Assembly (NCBI GenBank): GCA_949130485.1
Contig: OX422190.1
Coordinates: 4,498,861 to 4,562,860, forward strand
DNA: 64,000 bases
DNA from: Agelas oroides
Taxonomy: Eukaryota > Porifera > Demospongiae > Agelasida > Agelasidae
Direction of reading: 5' to 3'
Positions 52,442 through 61,964 of the stretch are shown piece after piece (the first letter of the stretch is position 1; each line of letters starts with the position of its first letter). Under the pieces are notes generated by a model. That model saw nothing but the letters and a program-made list of their open reading frames with translations, was not told the origin of the DNA and did no database searches. The translations under genes were made by a program, and so were the position numbers.

Positions 52442-55400
52442 TTATATATAATAATGGTTGTGATTTATTACACAGTACCTGACTGCTTTTTGTACATGAG
52501 GTAGCTGTTCCCACCTCTTAATCACCCCAGTGCAGCTAACAAAGCCTCTGCAAGCACAACTTTGTGTAGTGGGTGACTTCCTTTTAGCAGGAAGATGTGG
52601 TTCATTAATTGTTCATGATACTAGGTGACAAGTTTCAAGAAGAACCACACACTTGAGACAATGGATGAGAGGCTGATCAAAACAGGAAAGTTTCTGGAAG
52701 ATATTGGCTCAGATCCAAGCAAATTAGAGTGCCTCAAGTGCTTTGCTAAGTGCCAGGAAGTCATCAAATGGCTCAGAGAAATGACTAATGGTAAGCTACC
52801 ATTAAAGTTTGTGATGTGTTGATTTGGGGAAACTACAAAGTCTGCCCTCATCTCCAGATGTGAATGACCTGCAGAACTTTGTGAACGTTGCCCTGGCAAC
52901 AGCAGCTGGGGGAGAGGATGATCTCACACATGATAAACTCTCTGACCTGAGAACTGTTGGCAGTGGGTTTGGACCACTAATCTACAATCTTCCAGAAAAT
53001 GCCTGCTGTGCTGACCTGACTGACCGATGGGAATCATTGTGGGAAGCACTACGAAACAGTCAAGACTTACCAAGGAAGCTTGTAAGAACACCCTGTGACC
53101 TTAACTTTTTTTGATGTTTTATCACTTGCATGCAGTGATACTACTCATTTTGTAGGTATACTGCAACAAACAGCTGGAGTGGTACAAGTCAGTCAAAGAG
53201 ACACATGGTTCAGTTGAGGTCACCTCCTTTGGGAAGATGAGAAACATCCTGAGGTATGGGCGCTACAGGATAGGCTCCAATAACACACAAATGGCCCACA
53301 ATATCCATGAGATGATCCACCTTAAGCTGGAGAACACAGGGAAGCAGCTACCCCAGACCAACTTCTCTCTGGATGACCTCCGAGACCTTGAGAGCAAGCT
53401 GGTGCTGATTACTGGGAGCAAGGCAGAAAACAGGAAAGAGGTGGATCAGTTTCTCAATGTAAGTTACAGATGCATGTAGGGTGGCCTGAATAATAAATTT
53501 TCACCATATTGAAGGTGTATATCTGCTCTAGATTTAGTCAAAAGGAGTTTACAAGCCATGCCAGTCCATCTTGAGTGATTTTGTGAGCAGCAGGACTGTT
53601 AGTATTGCTAGAAAAACATCACTGGAACTGCCAGACTGGTTTATATATGTGCTCTCTTCAGACAGCCGAGCACAATAATGGCTGAAGCTATTACAAGGAT
53701 TTATAGATGAAGGAACAGTATGTACTACTAGGTATTGCACTAACCATGTAGTGTTCTCAAACTTGAACTGTTCAGTGATAAGCACTCCCTGGCAGGTGTT
53801 TGCTGCTATACGCCATTTTATTTCAAATATCCATAGAAATTTTGTTGTTGGAAGCTCAACAGAGCATGTGGGATTATGGCACTGCGTGCTTTCCATTTTC
53901 AAAGCACTGCCCCTAATAAGCAGAGCCAAGGGTTAGGGGATATGTGCTTCCTGGAGCTATATGTGCTTCCTGGAGCTATGCTTGACATACAAACTTTGTG
54001 AAGGCAATACAGCGTCATCTGTTGGCTGATAATGGGGCTAGGGTTAAAGCGCCTTGCAGGTGTGCAGGGAGATTACTAAACAGGGTAATATAGAACCATG
54101 TTTAAATATTACCTCAATTATTGTACGTATATTGTCTCTCTCTCCACTCCCCCCCACCTCCCCAAAAAAAGCAAACAAAAAAATGACTGTCAGAACAGTG
54201 AAGGTTACGATGAACTGGTTGTGTGTCTCTGCATGTGTGCTGTTTTTATTGCCGAGTGCATTAGCGTGAGGCTCTGAATGAGGGATCTATTCTCAGGATA
54301 TGCGTATGTACGTACGTACGTGTCAGTCATGCTTAGGAATGCCAATTTGCAGTATCGCTTAGTAATGCCAATTTGAGGTCACACTCGGAATGTCGATTTG
54401 CGCTCACACCTGGACCCAGAAACTCAGGCATCACTTGATATGTGCATTACATGACGACGTCGGGATGACGTTTCTTGGTGATGGAGGACGGGGAGGACGG
54501 GGAGGACAGGGCCCTCCACAATGTATGTATTTTGTGGACTCAAATGCATAAACGAGTGCTGAACGCAGCCGACGGCTGGTGACCCTGAGAAAGAAAAAGG
54601 AAAGAAGTCAGTCCACCGTAGAAGCCAAGAGAGTGACAGAAGAACAAGAGTTCAAAAGTAGAAAGTACGTATTGGAAATTTTTCACAAACCAGGTATTTA
54701 GGCTCACTCTTCACGTTACCATTGTTTTGTACTGTTCTTTGGGCTCCCACTAAACGAGCAACGACTGACACCTGTGCCATGTGCATAGACACTGGCGCTT
54801 GGCACAGCGCGAGGCATCATACACATGCGTAGTCCTAGTAATTGGGGCGAGCCTGAGCGAGCCCCACACTAGCGGGACTGCATTGCGGAAGTGTGTGTGT
54901 ATACGTGCTTGTTTGCTTGTGGCCATATACCGTAAATTTCGTTTAAATATTTCCTGAAAATTGAACGTCCTCGAGCACCTCAAATTTATAGGTGAAGGGC
55001 AATGCTGGGCTTCTGCCAGAGTGCAGCGTTGGCAACTGCAGCGGAGACGGCTCAAGTTTAAGCACACACAGGACCTTAGTTCTTGTTTGTCACAGCAGCT
55101 ACGGACCGACTATCAACGGCAGGCTGCTCGCAGACCATACAAAATTATACATGCCGGGTTGAGATCGCTTCAGGTAAGGGTTGTGCATAAACGACACTCA
55201 TAAACGCTAGCGATTCAGCTTATCATTTCAGCGTGAAGCTTAGTCTATTCATGTGCATGTAGGGCCATAGTAGCTACTTGCTCAGGCTCGCCCCCACAAT
55301 GTTCTACATTTTCTAGTGATATTACTAGTGGTTCTAACTTTGTGCCAATTTTAGTAAATTATTTTTCTTTGTTGCGGTATATAATCACAGATATAACCTG

Positions 55401-58400
55401 TTACCTAGGCAACATATAAGAATGTTGCTCATATCTCTCTCCCTGGGGTGTGGTCTTGCACAAATGTGTAAAACGACCACCCCCCAGGGAGGGATGTAAC
55501 TATTACTTCTATGCCCTCCGTTCATATTACAACACTATTTGAAGTAATTGTAGTACACTGTTCTAATTTTATCTGCAAGCCTGTAAGCTGTCTGCTATCA
55601 CTGCTGAAATTAATGACTGAATTATTGTTTCTGTTAGTCGTGGTTTATGAAAAATTCTATTCAAAATTTATGTAGCGCCCATGCAGATTTCAAGCGGTAC
55701 TGGAAACACCATTGAGGTGACCTAAATACTTGCACTTAGAGACTAGTTACTGAAAATGGTGAGTTTAGAGGCATTCAGTAAGCAGATGTCTGATGCAAAA
55801 AAGGCTTCGTTCTGAGTAGTGTGGATTTTAACTGGCTAGAGCTGTTATGACCAAAAAAACTAAGGTGGTCTGGGGGCATGCTCCCCCAGGAAATTTTTAG
55901 AAAGTAGATGCTCTGAAATTGCTTCTGAAGCCATTTTGGGACAGAAGCAGAGCTGTAGTAGCTACATGGATACATTTAATTTTGCACATATTTATGCGCG
56001 TCCTTTCATCCCACTTATTCGCACATTCCGCGCTAGTTCTCCATGAACAAACGGGGTGCATAGCTGCAACCAAAGTTGTTTGGACAGGTGATTTTCAATG
56101 GCGGCGAAGCTAGTGGACCACTTACAAGCTGTAGGGCACTTAAACTGTATATCTGGGCGGTGTATAAAATCTTTTAGGCCAAAAGTGGGGTTTGAGCGAA
56201 CCCCCTCAAACCCCCCTGTCTACAGGCCTGGATCAGGGTCCATTCATGCAGCGCTTGCATTCGTAAGTGTCAACGCGACCACATACACATCATGTCTGCA
56301 CACCAGGGTTGTAGTAATTGAATAACCAACTGTAATGACTATGTAATGATTACAGTTTTTCAAACACAGTAATGCTAATTGTAATTTCACTTCAAAACAT
56401 GTGGTGTAATTTGTAATGCTAAAACATTAAGAACAAATTGGATGTAATTGGGTAGTAATTACCAATTACAAGTTCAATTACTATACTAGAATCAGATGAC
56501 TACCAGCAGGTGAGCACTAGCCTCGTTCCCGGATCCCAGGCTCTCCCCGCAACCACGTGCTTGAGTTTGAGATCGAGATGCGCGCGCGCGTAGATGCGTG
56601 GCATGCGTGCAATAATGCTGTGTCAGCACCACGTGCTATTTCAAGCGGGTTTTGACAGGCACAAGCGCTCGAGCAATTAACCGCTAGCAAGTTTTTTTTG
56701 ACAGGTACGCGTTCGAGGTGAGCCACAACTATCATGGCTACAGGAAGTGGGTTACCACTAAGAAGTGACTCGGGTAGTGATGGTGATGACTTGATTACTG
56801 AGTTCCCTGCTGGTGAGCCAGCGACCCAGTCTGATTCCAGTACCAGCTCTTCCAGTAAACGAAGTTACTCAGGAGGCATTTTTGAGTTTTACACCAACCC
56901 AAAGGAAGTCGGTGAATCAGTACAAGCCCAGTGCAAATTGTGTCCATGCCCGCCTGGCAAGAAGCCTCTAGTGATTCAGGGAAGAATTGGTGTTACATCA
57001 AACTTTGTAACGCACATGAAGGTGAGTTTAATAGCCATCTTGGTAGAGATTTAACTTGTGTAAAGGTGTGCACTGCACGCTAGTGTAGAGTGATAGTAAT
57101 GCATTGTGTAGTATAAAAACCCTTGTGTAGGCACGTTGCTATTCCATGAGCATAGCTACAATTTTGCGAGGTCAACACAAAACTGACCTGAAATTTGACA
57201 CATGTACTACAACAGTGGACTACAATTATAGAGTTTTCCTTTTTCTTCTATGTAGCGTAAGCACAATCGTGAGTATGAGATGTTTCAAAAGAAAAAGAAG
57301 GTAGCAGTCAGCGGAGGCCAACTGCAACTGACTAACATGGCACTGTCCCCACGCTCTGTTGAAAGCTTTTCACGTTCAGATTCTCGACAGCAAGCAATCT
57401 CTGATGCGGTCACCAAAATGGTTATCAAAGATCTTATGCCCGTTCGAATTGTTGAATGTGAGGGATTTCGGGATCTGCTTTCTCTCATCGAGCCACGGTA
57501 CAGAATGGTATCACGTGATCACATTCAAAGAAAGCTTCTCCCACAGTTCAAGTCAAAGGTAGAGAAAGCAATTATGACCATGCTGCAAGAAACTGAATCA
57601 TGCAGTGTCACAACTGACATATGGAGTAGCCGTAGAATGCATGCTTACCTTGGGGTGACTTGTCATTTTATAACGAGAAGTTGGCATCTTGAATCGGTGT
57701 TACTCAGTTGTTCTCATCTCCGGGGTCGGCACACAGGAGTGAATATCCTAGCAGAATTTGAAGAAGCAGTCGATAAGTTCAGCATATTGCAGCGGCTCTT
57801 TCGAGTGGTTACAGACAATGCTTCAAACATGCTGAAAGCGTTTCCTGAAAGTGTAAGCCTACCAGGTTTTGATATAGATGACGAAGATGAAGATGGTGAT
57901 GTTGATGATATGGCTGGTTGTTCTGATGGAGAGGATGAGATTGATGACCTCAATGATACATCTCTTATTCCTAAACGTATCAGTTGCTTTGCCCACACCC
58001 TTCAGTTGTGCGTAAAAGATGGTTTGGTATCTCCAAGTAGTATTGTCACCAAAGTCATAGCCAAAGCTGCTAAAGTGGTCAACCACATTAAGAAGTCTAC
58101 CTTGACCACTGAGAAAATGGAAACACTGTTTGGGAAGACAGTGGTTTCAAGAAATGAAACCCGCTGGAACTCACAACTGAAAATGATTCGAAGATTGGTT
58201 CAAGTGAACACAGATAAAGTTGTGGAGAAACCAGAATTGATGTTCACCAGCCATGAGAAGGTGGTTATGAAGGAGCTGGTTCAAATCTTGGAGCCTTTCG
58301 AAGAAGCAACCGACTTGACACAGGGAGATCAATATGTTTCAGTGAGCTTAGTCATTCCATCTGTTGTTGGGCTACAGAAGCACCTGCATCAAGTTGAAGT

Positions 58401-61400
58401 TCGTTATCTCTCATCAGTTGTGACCAAATTGAAGACAGCACTAGATAATAGACTTGGTGATGTGGTTGGTGATCGCCTTTATCTTTGTGCAACACTGCTG
58501 GACCCCCGGTTCAAGATGGCATGGCATAACCCAGAGGAAACTGACGATATGAATGAAGCAAAGAGGAAGGTATTAGAAGAAGTGGTTAGTCTTACTCCCA
58601 ATGGAGATCATGATGTTCAACAACCTGGTATCAGCAGTGAATCGGAGGGTCTCTCCAGTGATGAGCCCCCACTAAAGAAATCTAAACTGTTTTCTTTTAT
58701 GCAAAGTGTCCCCATTCCTAAAAAGCAAAAGACATGCAGTGAAGAGTTAGAAGCATACCTTAGGGAAGGTATTCTTCCAAATGTAGACCCGTTATTGTAC
58801 TGGAAAAAGTACACAAAGGAATATCCCTGTCTTTCACGCCTTGCTCAACGTGTACTTGGTGTTCCTGCCACATCAGGAGCCATCGAACGAACATTTAGTC
58901 AAGCTGGTAAAATCCTGAGACCTGACAGATCCCGGCTGCTGCCACGCAACCTTGAAATGCTTCTGTTTCTAAAAACTAACTCACGACTACTTTGATCTGT
59001 GTGTGTAATTTAAGATGTAATTTGTAATTTTGCTTTTTTTCCTGTAATTATAATCATTACTTGCAACAAACCTTGGTAATTGTAATGGGTATTAATTGGT
59101 GAATTAGCCTTAAGTAATTGTAATCAATAAAACCATGCTAGGATTCAATTACTACAACCCTGCTGTACACACGTGTGGCTAGACTGCCCACACTAATTAA
59201 AGTGTGATGGATATACATACATACATACATACAAACAGGAGGTGACTGCGCTGCACGATATCAGCCTCTCGCTAAGGCACTTGGCAACAACAGAATGTGA
59301 AGCTAAAGATGTAACTTGAGCTCTAAGCCACTGTAGCCACTATTACTATGCCTTAGTCTTACAGAAAACTGGTGTCATGAAATGACAATCCTCTTTTGTT
59401 AAGATAACTGTAAAATTCTGTGTCACCATAGAGTGAGTCTATGATGCAGGGTGTGCATGCATGAAGGATGAGTTAGATTAATGTGAGGTAGTGTGTTATG
59501 AACAGTGGCATAGTCAGGATGCATAAGTAGCTCAAGCACTGAAGAACACCAAAGGTGCTTATGAATGGCATGCCAGCTAGGGGGGTCTGGGGGCATGCCC
59601 CCCCCAAAGGAAAATTTGGGATTTTTCATCTTCTGAGGTTGATTCTGAGGCCATTTCAGACTACAATTCAGAATGAGACCACTACACTTGGGTGAACAAA
59701 ACGATGCTGCCCTAGGGTAGGGCCCTCTCAACCATACCTCATTGTTAGTTGGCGTGGCCCTGCCCTGGGTAGTGGGGATGGATTCTTCAGTTGAGGTTCT
59801 AGTGTCACTGCCTTGCTAGTGCTGTAGTGGCACAGTAGTACCAGCGTAACTGTAGTACTACTGACTTGCATGCAAGTAGCCCATCCCAACAGCAAATTGC
59901 CCGGGTAGGCAGGCCCCCCAAGCTATGCTACTGGTTGTAAAACCCTGTAATCATTTATTGGCTGTGAGTAGGTTGATGTGGCTTGTGGACTATGTGTGCA
60001 TGTGGTTGGGAAAATGACACAAGATGTTAGGATGGTGCAAAAGTATTGTGGTTATCATTCCTATTTTGTTTGGTTGTTTTGGAGAGATTCCATCCCTTCA
60101 TGCACTTGTTTTTGTCTGAAAACTTTTTCACTTGTCTTCTTTCCTGAATTTTTCCTCTTTTCCCCAAATAGACATTACATAGTGTCTGTCGAATAGCAGA
60201 TGTCCTACTGTTGCTGCAACACAAAGGCAATGTGAAGTATACTAAATGGATACTCACTTTCAACTGTACAGTTGACATGGTTGATACACTTCAGCAGCAA
60301 GCCAAACACATGGAGGAGGAGCTTCAAATGTGGGAAGATGAGGTGCAACAGGCCCGAAAAGAATACTATGAGCTGAATTACTACACAACAATGCAGCTGC
60401 TGACACTTCGTAAAGAACTGGGAAAGTTGAAAACTTTGAGACAGCCGCATGTTAACCCCCATGTCCTTGCTCTACTGCAAAGCATCTCAACTGAAATAAG
60501 TCCACCTTGTGTCTGTAAGGTTGTAAAATGTGTGGCTATGGAGGAACAAAAAGAAACAGGAGGAATAATTAATCGACCAAAGTGGCCTTCTTTCAGCATA
60601 CCTAGTGTGGCTTGGCTTGTCTTGGCTTGCCTTGGCTTGGCTTGGCTGGCTTGGCTTGGCGTGGTTTCGCTTGGCTTGGGCTCAACTTGCTTGGCTTGGC
60701 TTGGTTTGGCTTGGCTTGGCATGGTTTGGTTTGGCTTTAGTCTCGCAAATGATACTCTTGCCTCTGCAAGAGCTTCATGTATCAGCCTCCAACAGCCAAT
60801 GCTCAGTTATGATCAACTTAGTGTCAAGCAGAAGGAGATATTTGACAATCTCATGAACTGTGGTTATTCCAAGCGACTTATTCTAAGAGCAGTACAAAGA
60901 TTTGAAGATCAGCATGAAGCAGAGAACTGGATTATTGAGAATGCCAGTCAGTACAGTTTATCTGATGCAGAGAGTGAGGGAGGTGATTTTGATGAAGAGG
61001 AGGAAGCAGACTCAGATTCAGAAACAGAATCAGAACCAGATGTGGTTCCAAAAGCAACACCTCTGCAAAATCCCATTACAGTTTATCAGTACAGTTTATC
61101 TGATGCAGAGAGTGAGGGAGGTGATTTTGATGAAGAGGAGGAAGCAGACTCAGATTCAGAAACAGAATCAGAACCAGATGTGGTTCCAAAAGCAACACCT
61201 CTGCAAAATCCCATTGGTATGAATTTATTTCTTTGTGGTGCAACAGTAGTTTGGTTACTATCTCTGCTTTTATGTACCCTCACTTTCTCTCCTATACTGT
61301 ACACAGTCACCAATGGAGCTTCTATGGAGCTTTCCACTCCAAAGACCGATGACAATTCCATGATTGAAGCCCATGTCACACAGAAACAACCTGTCGATGA

Positions 61401-61964
61401 GTTTCACCCTACAGTCCAGCAGCTGGTTGAAGCAGGGTTCAGTGTGGAACAAAGCATTGATGCAGTAGAGCATGATGACGGACTGGAGGGAGCCATGGAC
61501 TACCTGCTCAGTCGTGCAAGTGGTGGAGGGATCTTTCAGACATCAACATCTGTTGAAAACCACCAGAATCAGGAAGAAAGGGGGGAAGAGGAGTTACAAC
61601 AAGAGAGGGTGATGTAAGTTTTTATCTCTACTGTCTATGTTGTATTTAAAAAACTGCTTTACATTTATTTGTTGCTCATTCTGTACTCAGGGATAGCGGC
61701 ACAACTCTGACCATTTACCAAGATGAGAATGCAGAAGAACAGTACCTGATGCTGCCTGAGCTGGGAAGGGTACTGCAGGAACTCAGAAGAACTTTGCCTG
61801 GTATGTACCATCTGCAAGAAGCTTGTGTTTGTGTAGGTACATAAAATTAGGTACATTGCTATATGTGATGGCTTTGTTCCACACAGCTCCTGTTTCCACT
61901 GCCCGTCACTTCCCATCAGATAATTTGGAACTTGGTGCTCCAAATCTGCTTGTGACTGCACCAG
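32893..61964 (+). CDS. RNF213: RNF213 (mysterin) orthologue, N-terminal part, 22 exons
   Basis: Exons by eye: 32893-33762, 34701-34849, 37464-37631, 43681-43886, 43964-44352, 44422-44666, 44742-44942, 45008-45200, 45274-45350, 45412-45823, 45890-46012, 46076-46253, 51063-51365, 51506-52083, 52625-52790, 52858-53081, 53156-53458, 60172-60514, 60773-61216, 61307-61613, 61691-61800, 61887-61964. Every junction is GT-AG and all phases agree, giving about 2,022 codons. Clear similarity to animal RNF213 is seen at IPYKYVIYSP, the LPRKL / KSVKETHGSVE region, the helical arm and GAPNLLV. RNF213 is a giant E3 ubiquitin ligase with a dynein-like AAA+ core, acting on lipid droplets and bacterial lipopolysaccharide. 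The AAA+, RING and RZ parts lie beyond the right edge. Exon 19 start is the least certain junction. Confidence 0.92.
33144..33650 (+). repeat. 27-bp coding minisatellite (Pro/Gln-rich)
   Basis: Around 18 units of 27 bp encode PGQPPPQQQ variants (PDQPPPLMQ, PGQPHPQQQ). Higher-order blocks of several units are repeated identically (33244-33380 compared with 33424-33540), showing recent unequal exchange. The frame is kept throughout. Confidence 0.93.
34701..34849 (+). CDS. RNF213: RNF213 exon 2 (acidic linker)
   Basis: Encodes HGHSEELVYQESEKEDDLSS and an acidic/Gln-rich continuation. The acceptor is TTCAG and the donor CAC followed by GTTAGT. It leaves two bases that are completed by exon 3, which supports the join. 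There is no known domain in this part. Confidence 0.75.
35128..37090 (+). repeat. Duplicated repeats in RNF213 intron 2
   Basis: A segment of about 430 bp (35180-35610) is repeated nearly identically at about 36595-37030 (GGTGCTTCAGCATTGTGGGG, GTCATGGCACACAAACCAGT). A smaller unit with GTTTGGCCTCTT, CAGGTGCAGG and CCACCTCCTTTTACCATGG occurs four times (about 35150, 36470, 36570, 37300). A diverged relative of the long repeat is at 8018-8215. Confidence 0.8.
37464..44352 (+). CDS. RNF213: RNF213 exons 3-5: CBM20-like domain
   Basis: Exon 3 (37464-37631), exon 4 (43681-43886) and exon 5 (43964-44352) encode a beta-rich segment, ITFHVLVPLPLWSWDSN, HIRFEHKKLGNWEENCG, HPIPYKYVIYSP and YHQYDTVVYPK. 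It corresponds to the N-terminal CBM20-like (starch-binding type) domain of RNF213. Introns 3 and 4 split the domain. Intron 3 is about 6 kb and carries several mobile elements, whereas intron 4 is only 77 bp. Confidence 0.88.
37944..38416. mobile_element. MITE with CACTGCAAAAA ends
   Basis: Ends CACTGCAAAAACAAATTGGT and the complement of CACTGCAAAAAATATTGGTT extend through GTTTTAACCACAGAGTGG and ACCCTGGTTGC into arms of about 85 bp. The CACTGCAAAAA terminus is a common type among DNA transposons of animals. No clear target duplication was identified. Confidence 0.8.
38593..38680 (+). repeat. 85-bp direct repeat, copy 1 (copy 2 at 42571-42662)
   Basis: GGTCAACAAACTGTCTCGGC, TATGTAGAAACAAGAATTT and CTTGGATTGTAGAGGCATG recur almost unchanged at 42571-42662 in the same intron and orientation. 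Confidence 0.8.
38878..39680 (+). mobile_element. TIR-bounded element carrying a HIRAN-domain gene
   Basis: The left end TACCGTAGTGTCCCGTTAAT, then ACGCCCCCCC, is matched by the right end GGGGGGCGTATTAGCGGGAC followed by ACTACGGTA, an inverted repeat of about 29 bp with one or two differences. TA at both borders fits a TA target. The 803-bp interior encodes one HIRAN protein and nothing resembling a transposase. The end sequence resembles the MITEs at 1941-2368 and 7101-7842 (TACCGTA followed by AATA-GCCC). Confidence 0.75.
39077..39439 (+). CDS. Stand-alone HIRAN-domain protein
   Basis: An ATG-initiated 120-residue frame. FRIESTVRGHHVYKAAWSP, IGEELPVQREVNNIHDDFAV, AVLKNGNTVGHVPREISRV and the final VYIFRGKQKHLDRL span a whole HIRAN domain: beta strands, the conserved N-x-x-D-x-x-A-V core and the G-x-V/I-P-R-E motif. 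HIRAN is the DNA 3'-end-binding domain of HLTF/Rad5-type remodellers. Here it is alone and intronless inside the TIR element within RNF213 intron 3, same strand. Function is unknown; options include element cargo and a captured host domain. Confidence 0.75.
   Translation: MATTFRIESTVRGHHVYKAAWSPYIGEELPVQREVNNIHDDFAVAVLKNGNTVGHVPREISRVCWYFLHKSGSEMTCIVNGDRRRSEVDGKGLVVPCVYIFRGKQKHLDRLINLFAKLAA
40210..41640 (-). pseudogene. Decayed transposon-like coding relic
   Basis: Several short minus-strand frames in the same direction look like pieces of one protein broken by stops: LKERNQVIVDWKLEIGEPC (about 41590), MWHDHATILGSGYILVTVCT (41283 down), KEYHRRTGMRVKIIAL, and VLAFLPLVRSCTHRRIVES (about 40400). 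The WHDHATILG-type segment recalls repetitive protein families of cnidarians and other invertebrates, from memory and unverified. It is unlikely to be a working gene. Confidence 0.35.
41641..43670. other. RNF213 intron 3, distal part
   Basis: Apart from the 85-bp repeat copy at 42571-42662 and short GTAGCTTGGTTCGTAGCTC-type units at about 41805-41865, I see no gene or clear element here. Confidence 0.4.
44422..46253 (+). CDS. RNF213: RNF213 exons 6-12: start of the helical N-arm
   Basis: Exons 6 to 12 are separated by introns of only 61-75 bp. The encoded sequence is helical and hydrophobic, including LASALCVTHCLPKVGIFNL, KNWVKKECPDYVYL-like and RIVTHEWLCTIPLYHFLKAF, FIYICPKKDLSYLFERISPV and FVAWLIHM-type segments. 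It aligns by position with the N-arm between CBM20 and the stalk of RNF213. The run of tiny introns contrasts with the kilobase introns on both sides. Confidence 0.85.
46655..47060 (+). pseudogene. Unrecognised coding relic split by a frameshift
   Basis: Two overlapping frames read smoothly if joined near 46830: EIGVLYSAGGTHLVLFCAGH, KSNSTRHAMAKIH, then SIELLPYTLDREYSFSVQN, RWYPSSGCLDMENKLSYILT and FNVNTKILWFHMKNLVEELC. The composition looks like a genuine protein rather than random sequence, but I do not recognise the family. Probably a fossil transposon or processed gene. Confidence 0.3.
49340..49560 (+). pseudogene. Short transposase-like relic
   Basis: One frame gives MSIRSYFKLKGGPKGRC and another gives LPRQVIALANKAVEKAVMDK, GLGRKRGLYFVASDAA. 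The combination of MSIRSYF and ALANKAVEK...RKRG recalls the N-terminal part of transposon proteins with helix-turn-helix heads. It is too short and broken to assign. Confidence 0.25.
51063..53458 (+). CDS. RNF213: RNF213 exons 13-17: N-arm continued
   Basis: Exons 51063-51365, 51506-52083, 52625-52790, 52858-53081 and 53156-53458 encode the part of the arm with the best visible match to vertebrate RNF213. It includes ELTAFEEHRSHLSHLC, WEALRNSQDLPRKL and LEWYKSVKETHGSVEVTS, then FSLDDLRDLESKLVLITGSK and NRKEVDQFLN. Exon 13 starts by completing the glycine codon opened by exon 12 across a 4.8-kb intron. Introns within this block are 65-541 bp. Confidence 0.9.
52398..52440 (+). repeat. Homopolymer T then G tract
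   Basis: A run of about 17 T is followed by about 30 G with hardly any interruption in RNF213 intron 14. It could form a G-quadruplex, and the length may be an assembly estimate. Confidence 0.9.
53459..54900. other. RNF213 intron 17, 5' part
   Basis: No exon is required here since exon 17 and exon 18 join in phase. Features are minor: a TACGTACGTACGTG stretch at about 54307, GGGGAGGACGGGGAGGACGG units at 54488, and a GGGGCGAGCCTGAGCGAGCC head at 54845. Confidence 0.5.
54961..55180 (+). other. Open segment ending in a GTAAGG donor, function unknown
   Basis: A frame with EHLKFIGEGQCWASARVQR and QQLRTDYQRQAARRPYKIIH runs to LRSLQ, followed by a donor-like CAG GTAAGG at about 55173. It directly precedes a repeat shared with 540-920. 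It may be an exon of a mobile element. I do not recognise the protein. Confidence 0.25.
55320..55860 (+). repeat. Dispersed repeat similar to the interior of the 331-1414 element
   Basis: Shares with 540-920 the phrases TCGTGGTTTATGAA / TCGTGGTTTACGAA, CAAAATTTATGTAGCGCCCA, GAGACTAGTTACTGAAAATG, CAGTAAGCAGAT and TAGAGCTGTTATGACCAAAA. It lacks the hAT termini of that copy, so it may be an older fragment of the parent element. Confidence 0.7.
56304..59162 (+). mobile_element. Apparently complete hAT transposon
   Basis: The terminal inverted repeat CAGGGTTGTAGTAATTGAAT is exact at both ends over 20 bp. The 8-bp flanks are CTGCACAC (56296-56303) and CTGTACAC (59163-59170), a target duplication with one mismatch. 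The element is 2.86 kb and encodes one two-exon transposase in the same direction as RNF213, inside intron 17. TG/AT-rich subterminal repeats (GTAATTGTAAT-type) are visible near both ends. Confidence 0.93.
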